DNA of 64,000 nucleotides, from the NCBI GenBank assembly GCA_032622095.1, contig CP136064.1, positions 112,456,004 through 112,520,003 of the forward strand, in the 5' to 3' direction. The notes under the pieces were generated by a model. That model did no database searches, was not told where the DNA came from, and was given only the letters and a program-made list of their open reading frames with translations. The stretch is from Siphonodentalium dalli (Eukaryota; Mollusca; Scaphopoda; Gadilida; Siphonodentaliidae). Below, piece after piece: positions 11,296 to 21,693 of the stretch. The position numbers and the translations under genes are program-made. Within the stretch, counting starts at the first letter, position 1; each line of letters opens with the position of its first letter.

Positions 11296-12750
11296 GGGTC
11301 AGACGCACGTTTTACCAAAATTTCCTGGTATTTCAAAATGTATTTTCTCTAAATCTATCAGGAATATCTTTCTGAAATTTTGTACAAGAGATTATTGTGG
11401 TACCATACATAAGAACCATTGGACATTTGGTTATTATAATCTCATTTACTTTACTTTTATGGCATGAAAAATCTTTAAAATTTCACTGTGTTCAGGTACC
11501 GAGAACTACTGTAAAACAGATTTTTTTCGAAAGTGCATTTCAAATATACATGATATCATATCTGAAGATCATGAGAGGAGACTTAATTTTTCTTGATTCA
11601 TGAAATTAAAGGTACGGTTGGCCTTGGCGGTGGGTATCCTGTGAAAATATTTCCACCCGTCAAAAACCGCCACAAACAGAAAGAACAACAAAATTTAGAC
11701 AGACTGTGTCCGTATACAAATAAGAAATATCGCATAAACAGTATGTTATTGTCATTTGTTTGACCATTGTTATGTAAACAAAAGCACAAAAAGTAACTTT
11801 TCTGGTGTTTGTTTATATTATGATGGTAAATATAAAGAGCGTTCTTTGTTTGTGAATTCCTGATATGGAACGAATAAAGAGCGTTTGTGCCATTTGTGTG
11901 TGATTTGCCAGCAGCATTGTGCTGTCTCCTGTAACACAATCAGGCTCTTGATTATGTAAAATATAGTAAATCTTTATGATAACATGCTGTTTGCGCGATG
12001 GTCATGGTATATATGAACGAAACTGTATGCATATTAATGTTTTTCTGTTTACGGTGATTGCAACAAATATGAATATTTTCGATAACTAAGGCCTCACGTG
12101 CCTTTAAATGATTATTTTCATTCAGAAAGACAACTACCATAAATATTTTTTTATTATTGAGAATTTTCATGCCATGCTTGTTGGTCATTGAAAAATTGGG
12201 CTCAGTTGAGTTCTGGGTCATGGGTTCATAACCAAGTTAAATCTGACCACCATATCTCTTAACACTGTGGCCTAATTTCTGTTGATTGCTCCCTGCTTGA
12301 GTGGACAGCACCACATTTGAACATTTGTTTTCATTGGGCTGGCATATTTGTGACTGCTTTATTCTTCATTATAATACATGGGGTATGATGCTATAATATG
12401 CAATTAAAAAGCTAACTCAACATTATGATACAAATGAAGCCTCCTCTCATGGAGTCAAGACAATAAGCTATTTGATGGTTGACATGTTGTTTGAAATTAT
12501 AATGTTTTCTGGCAGTTCTCAGTACCTAAAGGGACAGAAACGAAACAAATATTTTCAAGCTCTCAAATGTATTAAAATCCATTATTGTTATTGTCTCTTT
12601 ATAATTGCTCTGATTCTATATATAATGAAAATTATCATATGTAAAATTCAAGATTTTTCACCAGATAGATCCAGAGAAATTCTTTGTTGAAAATCACTTG
12701 CCATTTCTGGCTGGATTTACTGTGATTTATGCAAAACGTGCGTCTCCCCC
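11296..12750. mobile_element. TTAA-flanked DNA element containing a nested MITE
   Basis: The sequence is flanked by TTAA on both sides (11292-11295 and 12751-12754). It has short terminal inverted repeats: GGGTCAGACGCACGTTTT on the left, and GGGGGAGACGCACGTTTT when the right end is read on the minus strand. These match at 16 of 18 positions. TTAA target sites are known for piggyBac and Kolobok transposons, and no transposase remains to decide between them. About a third of the length is a later insertion (11610-12103). A partial relative of the left part lies at 24480-24770. No coding capacity is seen, so the element is non-autonomous. Confidence 0.75.
11610..12103 (+). mobile_element. 494-bp TTAA-flanked MITE, copy A (intact reference copy)
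   Basis: TTAA flanks both ends (11606-11609 and 12104-12107). The ends are related inverted repeats: AGGTACGGTTGGCCTTGG on the left and AGGCACGTGAGGCCTTAG on the right (minus strand). The same 494-bp unit occurs at 32486-32979 on the opposite strand. It occurs a third time at 45528-53241, split by a 7.2 kb insertion. Copy A is uninterrupted around 11805-11820 (GGTGTTTGTTTATATTA), so it shows the empty site of that insertion. It has no coding capacity. It presumably relied on a transposase encoded elsewhere. Confidence 0.85.
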
Positions 12751-12754
12751 TTAA

Positions 12755-14639
12755 GTATGTCGTCAAGCAACGCGTTCATTTTTTGGCAGAAAATATGTTT
12801 GAGTAATTATCATACAAGACACAATTGCACTTTCCATTTGAGTGTTCCTTGTGTTCATTTTTTGCTTGGACCAGAAACTTCATTAAGTGTATATTTACAT
12901 GCATTTGTTATTCACACTTGCGTTATCACTATCTGAGCATGATGATGACACGAGGACGGTCCTGGAGACCATGTCATCCCCGGTGGTATACCTCTACATT
13001 TATTAATATGAGTTTGGGCATATATTCCATTGAATATCGCATAATAATAATCAGTCATATTCAGAAACCTATCGCCGATACTTAATAGGAATCATGGATG
13101 ACGCTTAGATTTGCTCTTACATGTCGTTATTCACATTCAAGTTTGCATGCTCTTCTTGCAGAAGTATGTCACATCGCGATACGGTTATTAAAAGTATGGT
13201 TTTCCTGAGAGAAAATTAGCGCAGAGACGATGATTTGGTATGTTTCATCCGTGTTTTACGTATGTACCATCATAGATACAAATTAGATTTTCCTCCCTCC
13301 TGTGTCGTAATATCGAGACAACTCAGCCGTTGCATGGTGGACCAAGACGACTGTTAACTAATATGACGAACTGTGTCCACAGAGGAGGCAGTACATGCAC
13401 AGTAACGTAAGTTGATTTCTGCCTTATGGGCTTTTCAAAATCTGTGGACTTAAAGGAGTTAAAGAAGAGAAGCGGAAGTAGCAGTCTCTTGTGCTCATCC
13501 TTCCACTTACTTAACTCTGTCTCTTGTGACCTTCAATCTCAATAACATATTCTGTACCGTTCTAGTCCACTTCTAGCAGCCCAGCAAGTTAAAAAAAATA
13601 AAGCACTTTTAACGGAAATTGAATCTGTCATTCATTACTGCCTCCTATTATGAGTTCATTATACCATATAGATTAGAGTGTAACGTATTTTTTAGGGGAA
13701 TATAACATTTTCAATAGAAAGTATATATTACATAATAAGGTCCCTCCCAACATTGGATTTTCCAATCACCGCTGCTCGGCCATCTTCCTCGAATCGTGTG
13801 TGAGAGGAAAAGATAACTTTTCTAATGTGGGAGCTAGTAAAATACCTAATGACACACGATCTAAATGAACAATGACCCCTTGCGCTATTACCAAACTATT
13901 AAAATTGATATAGGGTATCATAGATACCCTTTTGTGAATAGAAAGGAATAAAAGTGACTTAATATAATTTTGGTCGCAAAATTATTACTGAGCGTTTGTC
14001 ATAACAATAAACTATTAATTTTTAATAGTACTTGTCGTGGTGCCTCAGTTGAAGACTACACAATGTGTCCTTTATATGCACTGCCCATGTTCTTATATTT
14101 CGAAGTTGGTAAGACAAATACATTATTCTCAGACGAGCACAAACGTATATCAACCAAAACTCTTTCTACCCCTATATGGGATTCTTCCAACGCAACTGAG
14201 ATTGTATGGAATCTGGACTACGATTTTTTCAGAACTACGATTTTTGATGAACAGTAAGAATAAGGAATATGGAAATCAATTAAATAATTGGCAGGATATC
14301 ACAAATTTGTCTTTTGTCGTCGTGCGATAGAATTGGGCCTAACATTAGAAAACAGAACAAGCTAAGAAATTATAATACACGTTGGTTTGATTCAACCTGT
14401 TAGAAAATAAAGCATGCTTAGAATACTGAAAAGCGATCGATCTCACAATCAACAACGACACGATAATAAAGGACGAATGGTACGCTATAAATACAAACAC
14501 GCATTATGCCAGAAACTTTCGGTCCATACTTAAAAAACATGATAAAATAGGCATAGCAAAGTTAAAATCGAATCATTGAATTCTGAATTATAAATACTAA
14601 ATCAGATTCATACAGTACGGCAAAAAAAAACTCCTGTAA
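12755..14639. other. Non-coding stretch, no gene seen
   Basis: Apart from short unsupported frames, nothing is recognised. The 14030-14640 part may be decayed LINE sequence continuous with the next feature, but the similarity is too weak to call. Confidence 0.4.
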
Positions 14640-15166
14640 ATAAAGCAACTAAATCAATGTATTCTATAATTACTAAGTCTAGAATTCACACGTTCGAATT
14701 GTTTGATGCGCAAGTTTTACCGATTACGTTGTACTGTTTTGAAGTATGGGTGACATAACAGGAAATAATAGTATTTAAAAAATAATTCATAGTAAATTTC
14801 TGAGACATGTTCTCCATCCAAATTCATCCACCCAAAAATTATATGTTATATGGTGAGAGCGGCAGAGTACCCATATAGTATACAATCAAATTGTGTATTG
14901 TGAAATACTGGATGGAAGTTATGAATATGGAACAAGGTCGATTTTGTAAGATTATCTTTCAGTTGGCATTGAAGACTTGTGAAGCTGGGCCCGCAAAATT
15001 CAAATGGATAGGGAAAGTGAAAGATATTCTAAAAAAATGTGGGAATATTCATTTGTTAAATGTAGGATACATTACATGTTCAGAACAAATGGCACTGTAT
15101 TATAAATGTAGTCTGAATAGTCAATTCCGTGACATCTGGTTATCGAACATTGAACACTCATGCTGA
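14640..15166 (+). pseudogene. LINE pol relic, post-reverse-transcriptase region
   Basis: The frame at about 14668-14748 reads T-F-E-L-F-D-A-Q-V-L-P-I-T-L-Y, then F-E-V-W. This is the thumb/connection pattern 'L-F-D-x-x-V-x-P-x-L-x-Y-x-x-E-V-W' found after LINE reverse transcriptases. A second block near 14785 reads H-S-K-F-L-R-H-V-L, matching the 'H-x-K-F-x-R-x-I-L' block that normally follows. The open frame 14891-15166 gives the next section (W-I-G-K-V-K-D-I-L-K-K-C-G and Q-F-R-D-I-W). Several stops and frame changes separate the blocks. It could be the same broad family as the C-terminal tail at 5852-6329. It is an old, inactive copy. Confidence 0.65.
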
Positions 15167-15169
15167 GTC

Positions 15170-16477
15170 AGTACTCATTATCTGTTAAAACATGGATTCT
15201 GTTCAAAGCCAACTCGGGCGACGGACGGTCGAAATTGGAACTAGGACAATATGTATATATAACTCGTGTATATGAGTGATGTGCTCGTATTCATGTTATG
15301 CTGACAAACATACAAAATAAAAAAACAAAACAAATGGCGGTAAGTCATACAAAGATGTTGAATATCGACGACAAATTAACTAACTTCGTAAATAACGTTT
15401 ATAAACAAACCATTAAATATTATGTTACCGTCACAAATCAATGTTCACAACCACGGGTGATAACTCTTTAAAAAAAACATGACGCCGATGTCGTATTGAT
15501 ATATATAGTGTTATCTCTCGCAGCCCACACACACAACTTGATAATATCTATAGAGTTATCTCTCGCAGCCCACACACACAACTTGATATAATAAATTTTG
15601 TAATGGATAAGTATTTTGTTATTAACACTTAGAATGCCAACAACCAGTGACTTTGATAGCACATGCAAAAGCACACATACATGCACGTCATAAATATCTA
15701 CATGAACATATTTGTATATAATTACTTATTTGATATGAATCCATTTGTTTCTTTGTTCCGTATATGTCGCACATTGTTCGGTTATGTTTATATAATGCCA
15801 CACTACAAGCATGATGGTACATAGAGTAAATTTCGATGAGGTCAATGTAAATCCGAACATGAATTTCATTACATTATACGAGGAACTTTTAAAACAAACC
15901 ATCTCCCAACAAGACCAATGTTTAAAAACGACTTTTCTCGAAGGATCCTATCTACATGTACGTACCAAATGAAACCAAAATGTACATACAATAGATGTCC
16001 TGACTGTGCTCAGTGAGTAATCCTTCTTAATTTAGTTTACCAATTTAGTAATAATTGAATATTGATTCCCTAAAAATGATTACCATCCACCATTTCTTAC
16101 AATTTTATTCCATTTCATCTCATTATGAAACTCAATCATGAACGACCTATGACCTCATCTCCTCAAAACATTGCACAGATATATTATACATTTTATGTTA
16201 TTAGCTGAGCGATGGACGAATATTATTACTAGTATGTTTCTTCTTTCGAAACAAATGTAACCATTCTATATTTATTTAAATAATTAAAATAATTCTATGA
16301 TTTCTTTATATCCTCCGGTTTTGGGGACAATTGGAAGACAGCCTTTATAGGTTATGCCGTCCCAATAACTCATTGTTTGTATACATTAATTGTGTAAAAA
16401 TATATGTTATATTGAATAAATAATCATAGTCATGATATAAGTTTTGAAAGATACAATGATTGTTGAGTTCTGGGGAA
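15170..16477. other. Non-coding stretch with a perfect 34-bp direct duplication
   Basis: A 34-bp block beginning GTTATCTCTCGCAGCCC occurs at 15510-15543 and again unchanged at 15555-15588. The identity implies a recent duplication. No gene was recognised in the rest. Confidence 0.6.
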
Positions 16478-16660
16478 TTAGCATTTTCTTATACAATTGA
16501 AACTGTCGAGCATTCCGGTATAGTTGGAAGCAGACCACGCAGCAATCGGATCTCCGGTTGTAATACGCGGAAAGGTGGCACTACGACGAAAGTCCCGAAC
16601 ATAAAGTGAGGAAAAACAGAATAAAAAATTAACTTTCATGCGGAAAGTGCCGATGTGCAA
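16478..16660 (-). other. Exon-like block A, paralogous to 17167-17499; function unknown
   Basis: The minus-strand open frame contains S-L-Y-V near the middle and S-A-S-N-Y-T-G-M near the end. The block at 17220-17310 encodes S-L-Y-V ... T-A-S-N-Y-T-G-M in the same order. DNA similarity between the two is clear (CATTCC-x-GTATA-x-TTGGAAGC and AACATAAAGTGAGG). I do not recognise the family. The copies lie about 720 bp apart in the same orientation and flank a Gypsy RNase H relic. They may therefore be duplicated exons, or direct repeats belonging to the retroelement. Confidence 0.35.
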
Positions 16661-16779
16661 ACTACCACCGTAGCCTTTAACTTGTTGATATTAACAGGTC
16701 CAAATATTAGCACTCTGACAGTATGCCAAGATTGCTATTCCATTTAGTCACTTACCTAAAAACGTATCAAGTATATATG

Positions 16780-17035
16780 GACAGAAAATTACCAGCAGGC
16801 ATTTCAAGCACACAACGAAAATCTAATAACAGCCCCAATACTTGCCACACCAGACATGAAAAAGCCATTCACACTCTGCGCCAATGCATCGGACGATGCT
16901 ATTGGCTATGATTTGGGACAGAGGGATGAACGGAGTCGGGAACAATCCACGTGTTAAAATATGGTGGACGTGCATTTCATGACGAAGAAAAACGCTGGAG
17001 TGTCACATAACTATCTCAACGAGCGACGGGAACAG
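16780..17035 (+). pseudogene. Gypsy-type (Ty3) retrotransposon RNase H relic
   Basis: The plus-strand translation reads A-F-Q-A-H-N-E-N-L-I-T-A-P-I-L-A, then P-D-M-K-K-P-F, then A-S-D-D-A-I-G. After a frame change it gives Y-G-G-R-A-F-H-D-E-E-K-R-W-S-V-T. This is the order seen where reverse transcriptase passes into RNase H in Ty3/Gypsy pol proteins (L-x-x-A-P-x-L-x-x-P-D, then a D-A-S-D catalytic motif, then G-R-x-L-x-x-x-E-x-x-W/Y). Here the D-A-S-D position reads N-A-S-D, and there are frame breaks. Protease, most of the reverse transcriptase and integrase were not found. Confidence 0.7.
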
Positions 17036-17166
17036 ACACATATTATGCTGTGATCTCAATACAGGGCGAAACCCTGTGTGGTGAAATATATTATTTATAC
17101 TTGTTTCATGTTTTCTATATGTCTAGTAGAACTATATTAAACGTTAGGCATTCATGTTATCTAGAG

Positions 17167-17499
17167 CTAATTCCTCAAGTTGGTAAAGGATCGTAAAATC
17201 ACCCTTGCCTTAGTAAAGAATCCGGTCATTCCAGTATAATTGGAAGCGGTCAACATAACAATAAGAACTACGGTTGGAATACATGGAATGGCGATCAGAA
17301 CATAAAGTGAGGTAACAAAACTTAGAAGCGAATCACACAGCTGATACAATCGAACGAATGTAGATAAACAATGAAATAATAGTCCAAACATTATCACACT
17401 GACACTGCGTAGACTATGCCAATTCATCCGACTGATAATCTTTTCAGTTGTTATTGATGACGACGATGAGGGTTGTGATAATGGTGATGATATTGCCAA
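17167..17499 (-). other. Exon-like block B with hydrophobic segments; function unknown
   Basis: This is a 110-codon minus-strand frame. Its centre is hydrophobic, with two likely membrane-spanning stretches (one around F-G-L-L-F-H-C-L, one around L-I-A-I-P-C-I-P-T-V-V-L-I-V). It ends with T-A-S-N-Y-T-G-M shared with block A at 16478-16660. No family is recognised. It might be a fragment of a membrane protein gene or part of a degraded repeat. No confident splice sites were found. Confidence 0.3.
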
Positions 17500-17711
17500 A
17501 AAATTAGGATTTGGACTATATATAACCTTTAGTCATTATATATTCTTTAGTAACCATTACATCTGTATCATCATGGAGATATGATAACCAGGTGTCCTCA
17601 AAAGCTTAGTCTAACCCGCTAGAATGCTTTATACAACTCTACGTAAAACCCAATTGTTGTATGTTATGTTTACGGGGTGTGAAATTGAAAAACGTTGCTG
17701 GTACGAGTATA

Positions 17712-17974
17712 GGTTACAGTGAAGTAAATATTTCCCATAGGCATCAGTGTTAACATATAATGGCCTGCAGACCTGACTGTCCACGAATTGTGATAAATGA
17801 GTATGAAAAATATTGACATTTTTTACCTTGCACCAAAAATATTCAATATAGGAACCGCGTGCTTTACAATGTGCCAATGTTTTGTTTGGAGCCCAGAATT
17901 TGTTTAATTCTCTCCTGTATCTTGGTCCAACATCCATTGGAGGGCGCTACCAATCGAATTGCGTCACTGTAGCC
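17712..17974 (+). mobile_element. TA-flanked MITE, copy 1 (263 bp)
   Basis: TA flanks both ends (17710-17711 and 17975-17976). The terminal inverted repeats start GGTTACAGTGA on the left and GGCTACAGTGA on the right (minus strand). A second copy with the same internal order lies at 18851-19302. TA targets with short inverted repeats fit a Tc1/mariner-driven MITE. No transposase is present. Confidence 0.75.
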
Positions 17975-18850
17975 TAAAGTGACAACAGTGTCAACGACAT
18001 GCCATCTGAAAATGAGACAAATCGGTCCCTGGACTCTTCGCATTTGAAACTAAATACAAAATCTCTATCCATGACTTTGTTTTCGTCGTATTAATCCTTT
18101 CCTGACCCCACCCATGTTTACAATTGCAACGCAAACATCTTAAAATGAACACGAAAAGTCACCATGTGAGGTCAATGTCGATAAAGTAAACGATGGTAGC
18201 ATATATACCCATCATTGTTGTTATAGCTGACCGATTTCTCGAAAATATGGACGATGGTTCGCTTGATAAACATGGCCACGCTGGAGCTTGAATTGGACGC
18301 ACTTGACAAATTCTGGTAGACAAAATTTTGGCATGAAACTGAAGTTTTGAGTGCAGCAGAATTATTTTGTGCCTACATGTATGTGCATGGAAACAGCCAC
18401 ATCACTCACGCACACCACCGTGTTGCACTTTTTGTCGATAAGCCACCTCAAACAGACCAATTGGCTGTCATTTAACCCTACATTGGTCATGTTTTACATC
18501 AAATTTTAGAGACCTGCCACACATAACGATGTAGTTTGCTCTTATGGTTCGTCGAAAAGTCTTTATATCAGTTTTGTCCTGACCCTCCATGTTCAGCGCG
18601 TGAATGGTTACCATGACATTCATTAAAGGTATACATATGGGCTCAAAACGGACAAAAAGGGATATTTTCGAGGTGAAAATTTGAAGCAAAATAGCCCCAG
18701 ATGGGTTAATATTGGCTTCTCATTGATTACCGCCGACTCAAATAATATAATATGCCACGTGCTACAAGTTCCCGAATTGTTTGTTGGTCAATATTGATAG
18801 GAAACCCACCACTGGGCCCAAATGAGAAAAATTATAATTTGTGTGCTTTA

Positions 18851-19302
18851 GGTTACAGTGAAGTAATTATTTCCCGTAGGCCTCAGTGTTAACATATAAT
18901 GGCATGCAGCCCGTCAATACACGAATTGTGATAAACGAGTACATGATCACCAGAATTGGCATCTGCGCAAAGTTTCTGCATGAAAAAATCATATAATCTA
19001 GCATGGAATATACCTTTAAATTTGGGATTTATAATCTAGAGTCTAGAGAATTGCATGAAAAAAATATTTACATTGTTTACCTCACACCAAACACATTCAA
19101 TCTAGGAACCACGTGCTTTACAATGTGCCAATGTTTTGTTTGGAGTCTGCAATTTGAAGAGGAGTGATTGCATGTATTTTATATGTTTAAAAATAGAAAC
19201 TACTATTAACCAACCAAAGCCCAGAATTTTTTTAATTCTCTCCTGCATCTTGGTCGAAGCTCCGTCGGAGGGCGCTACCAATCGATTTACTTCACTGTAA
19301 CC
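18851..19302 (+). mobile_element. TA-flanked MITE, copy 2, enlarged by two internal insertions
   Basis: TA (18849-18850 and 19303-19304) flanks inverted termini GGTTACAGTGAAGTAA and GGTTACAGTGAAGTAA (right end read on the minus strand), perfect over 16 bases. The body matches copy 1 except for extra sequence of about 115 bp near 18945-19055 and about 75 bp near 19145-19220. The first extra block is bounded by GCATGAAAAAA repeats, as if made by an internal duplication. Copy 2 has better-preserved termini than copy 1. Confidence 0.75.
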
Positions 19303-19304
19303 TA

Positions 19305-20474
19305 GAGGACGCCACCGCTTATTATAATGCTAGGTATACATATACATGTACGTCAGCACACCCAGCTACTCCCGGTGGTCACAATGGTGCCGACATAGGT
19401 ACACATGCTGGATATACATGTATACCCGTATGCGCTTCCAATAACGTAGGCCCACTCGTGGGCAAACGCCGGATAACCTCAACCAAAAAGGATACTCATC
19501 AGCGTATATATATAAATGTTTTTGTGTTGACGAATCACTTGGTTTGTCTCCCACCATAGTAGATAAATGAAGAATTTTGGTATGTTGGGTACTCAAATTT
19601 ACGAAAAGCTGTTTGGTACCCAGCTTGTCCTCTGATGTGTGTTCAACACTCATTTGACATCAAATGGGTGCATCCGATCACATGGCGCATGGGTAGTCTT
19701 CTTTAAAACTGCTATTCCTAGCTGCCTCACGTTTGCTTTTTATCGGGAACATAACTTTAAGTGGTGTGATCATTTCTCTGACACAAACCCACAAGGGTCC
19801 AACTTGGTACTCAAAATACCTTTTCTTAAAGCTTGGTACCCAACACACCAACATGTGGCGACAATGACCCCATCAGCCATCGATTGTGCGTCACTATCTT
19901 TATTTCTTAAGTTTGCTCAACATTTTAATATAATTAGCGGAATTTGTGCCCAAAATTGGACCTATACACAAGACTTTGGACAATTTCATCAAAACATTCA
20001 AAAATCGCGATTTTCGTGAAATTTTGAAGAATAAAACATTGACAATATAAATGTACTCAAAAATTTCTAATAATAATACGTATTGCAAGATTCTCAGTCC
20101 AGCGAAAATGTCAATGATCGTCTCTGATAAAGAGCGGCTATATATATGCTGCCGTCGCCCAAAGGCGGTACTTAATAAATAACGATCTCAATTATGATCG
20201 TTTTCAACTGATGGGTAATTTCTTTCTCGATGACAGTCCCATACACATGATTTCAGATAGTTGGAAGTATGAATCCGTCCTTATCTGCCTGGTAAGGTGA
20301 ACATTAGCATAGGCAAATTTGGTGTCAAACTGGAGAGTGGATCTTTAAGAAACCGCAAAATAAAGAACCTCTATGATTATCTCTGGTTTTCGATATCAAC
20401 AAGCGATAACAAAAGTTGAGTCAAGGCTATTATGTTTGTGTTTATATCACATATAACATTTTATCTTTACAGAC
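19305..20474. other. Non-coding stretch, no gene recognised
   Basis: A 126-codon open frame at 19639-20019 has no recognised motif or supporting splice sites. The words GGTACCCA and TGGGTAC recur on both strands between 19585 and 19850, so the open frame probably reflects a small inverted repeat. Nothing else is supported. Confidence 0.4.
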
Positions 20475-20633
20475 ACTGTGTGTGAAACAAACCTTCTTGT
20501 CTACGAACTTGCCGACGTCGGTGTGCCATGTTCAGCCTTTGGTAGCCTAAGTTTTGGCGGAACACTCTATCCGTTCGTTGATATCGACCTCACAACGTGT
20601 TACCCGGGACATTGTTGCGTTATAAACCACCCG
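20475..20633 (+). CDS. Candidate internal exon of a cysteine-rich protein
   Basis: A strong acceptor (TTTTATCTTTACAG) is followed by about 159 bp that stays open in one frame, and then by a consensus donor (GTAAGT). The second half encodes F-G-G-T-L-Y-P-F-V-D-I-D-L, then T-T-C-Y-P-G-H-C-C. Several cysteines suggest a secreted or extracellular domain. Base composition is closer to 50% GC than its AT-rich surroundings, as expected of a real exon. The family is not recognised, and no flanking exon could be assigned within the window. Confidence 0.5.
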
Positions 20634-21693
20634 GTAAGTTGTTAAAACTTCGCTAGCTTAATTACATAGCATATATAGGATACTGACAATAATTGTCTAC
20701 GGATAATGTGGCTGGAACCTGCCAATGACTGAATAATGACGAGTACTCTCAATCGCAACAATAACTCCAAATGTGCTGATTGCTATTTAATTGTCTAAAT
20801 GTGCAAAGTTTGGCAATTACACAGGCTGTGAGATATGAACAATCAAAAGACACTTAAGAAATGGTTCCACACATGAAAATGTCGGACCAACTTGCATCCA
20901 TACTCCATGGAACGCAACAAAATCAACATCCATTTCTTATATAATGGGTTATTTATTGTAATCAATTAGCAGCAAAAACTCCAACGTCCCATCGAGGTAC
21001 TAAACCCGCCCAATTTTCCATCCAACTATTTTTCACAGGGGAGCGCACTCAGTACAATTGTTGTGCTTCGATTCGTTTCAAACAAACTAACACTTGCATA
21101 ATTCGCATTTGAGAAGATAATAAACAACTTGGCATCATATTCTTTGAATATACTTTGCGAGATGGAATGGAAACACATTGTGGATATATGGCGTTTTTTC
21201 TCTAGTAAGTTTGATCAACATAAAATAGTTTCAAACGATTCTACATTTCTCATTTTCGAGTGAAAATCTTTCGGTTTATGAAATTTGAAAAGAGGAAAAA
21301 CACTGAATAAATACAAAACACTACATCACAAATTATTTGGTGTAGTGTTTTCTATTTATCTTATTGTAATTTGTGTATACAGTCAAAATAAACTGAATGT
21401 GTAATTTTTTATATCTGAAACTTAGTACATGTACAAGCCTAGCACCTCATTTTTTTTAATCATTTTAGTTGACAATCAGACTTGGAGGGTTCTACGTACT
21501 GTGACTTATGGCAAATAACTCCAGTGAATGAAAACACATTTCAATAACATAACTTTCTTCAATTGAAACAAGTAAACAACTGTTCTCAACAGTTCTGGTC
21601 AATTTTATCATAGTCGTAGAACATCGGAATGTTTGCCATCAACTGATGACCAAAGTCTCGTAGACGTAGAACATCTGAAAATTTATCAAATTA
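20634..21693. other. Non-coding stretch between exon candidate and recombinase
   Basis: AT-rich with no coding signal. The hairpin at 21315-21351 lies in it and is listed separately. Confidence 0.5.
21315..21351. repeat. 11-bp perfect hairpin downstream of the recombinase gene
   Basis: AAAACACTACA (21315-21325) and TGTAGTGTTTT (21341-21351) are perfect inverted copies around a 15-base loop. The hairpin lies about 340 bp beyond the stop of the minus-strand recombinase, so it could mark the end of that element. A functional link is only conjecture. Confidence 0.5.

Noticed and set aside
16478-17330. Interpreting the two similar blocks as LTRs of the Gypsy relic
   Set aside because: They are only ~100 bp alike, lie only ~700 bp apart, and have no TG...CA ends or primer-binding site. 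Not enough support.
19639-20019. 126-codon open frame
   Set aside because: No family motif and no splice support. Nearby inverted GGTACCCA words suggest a repeat origin.
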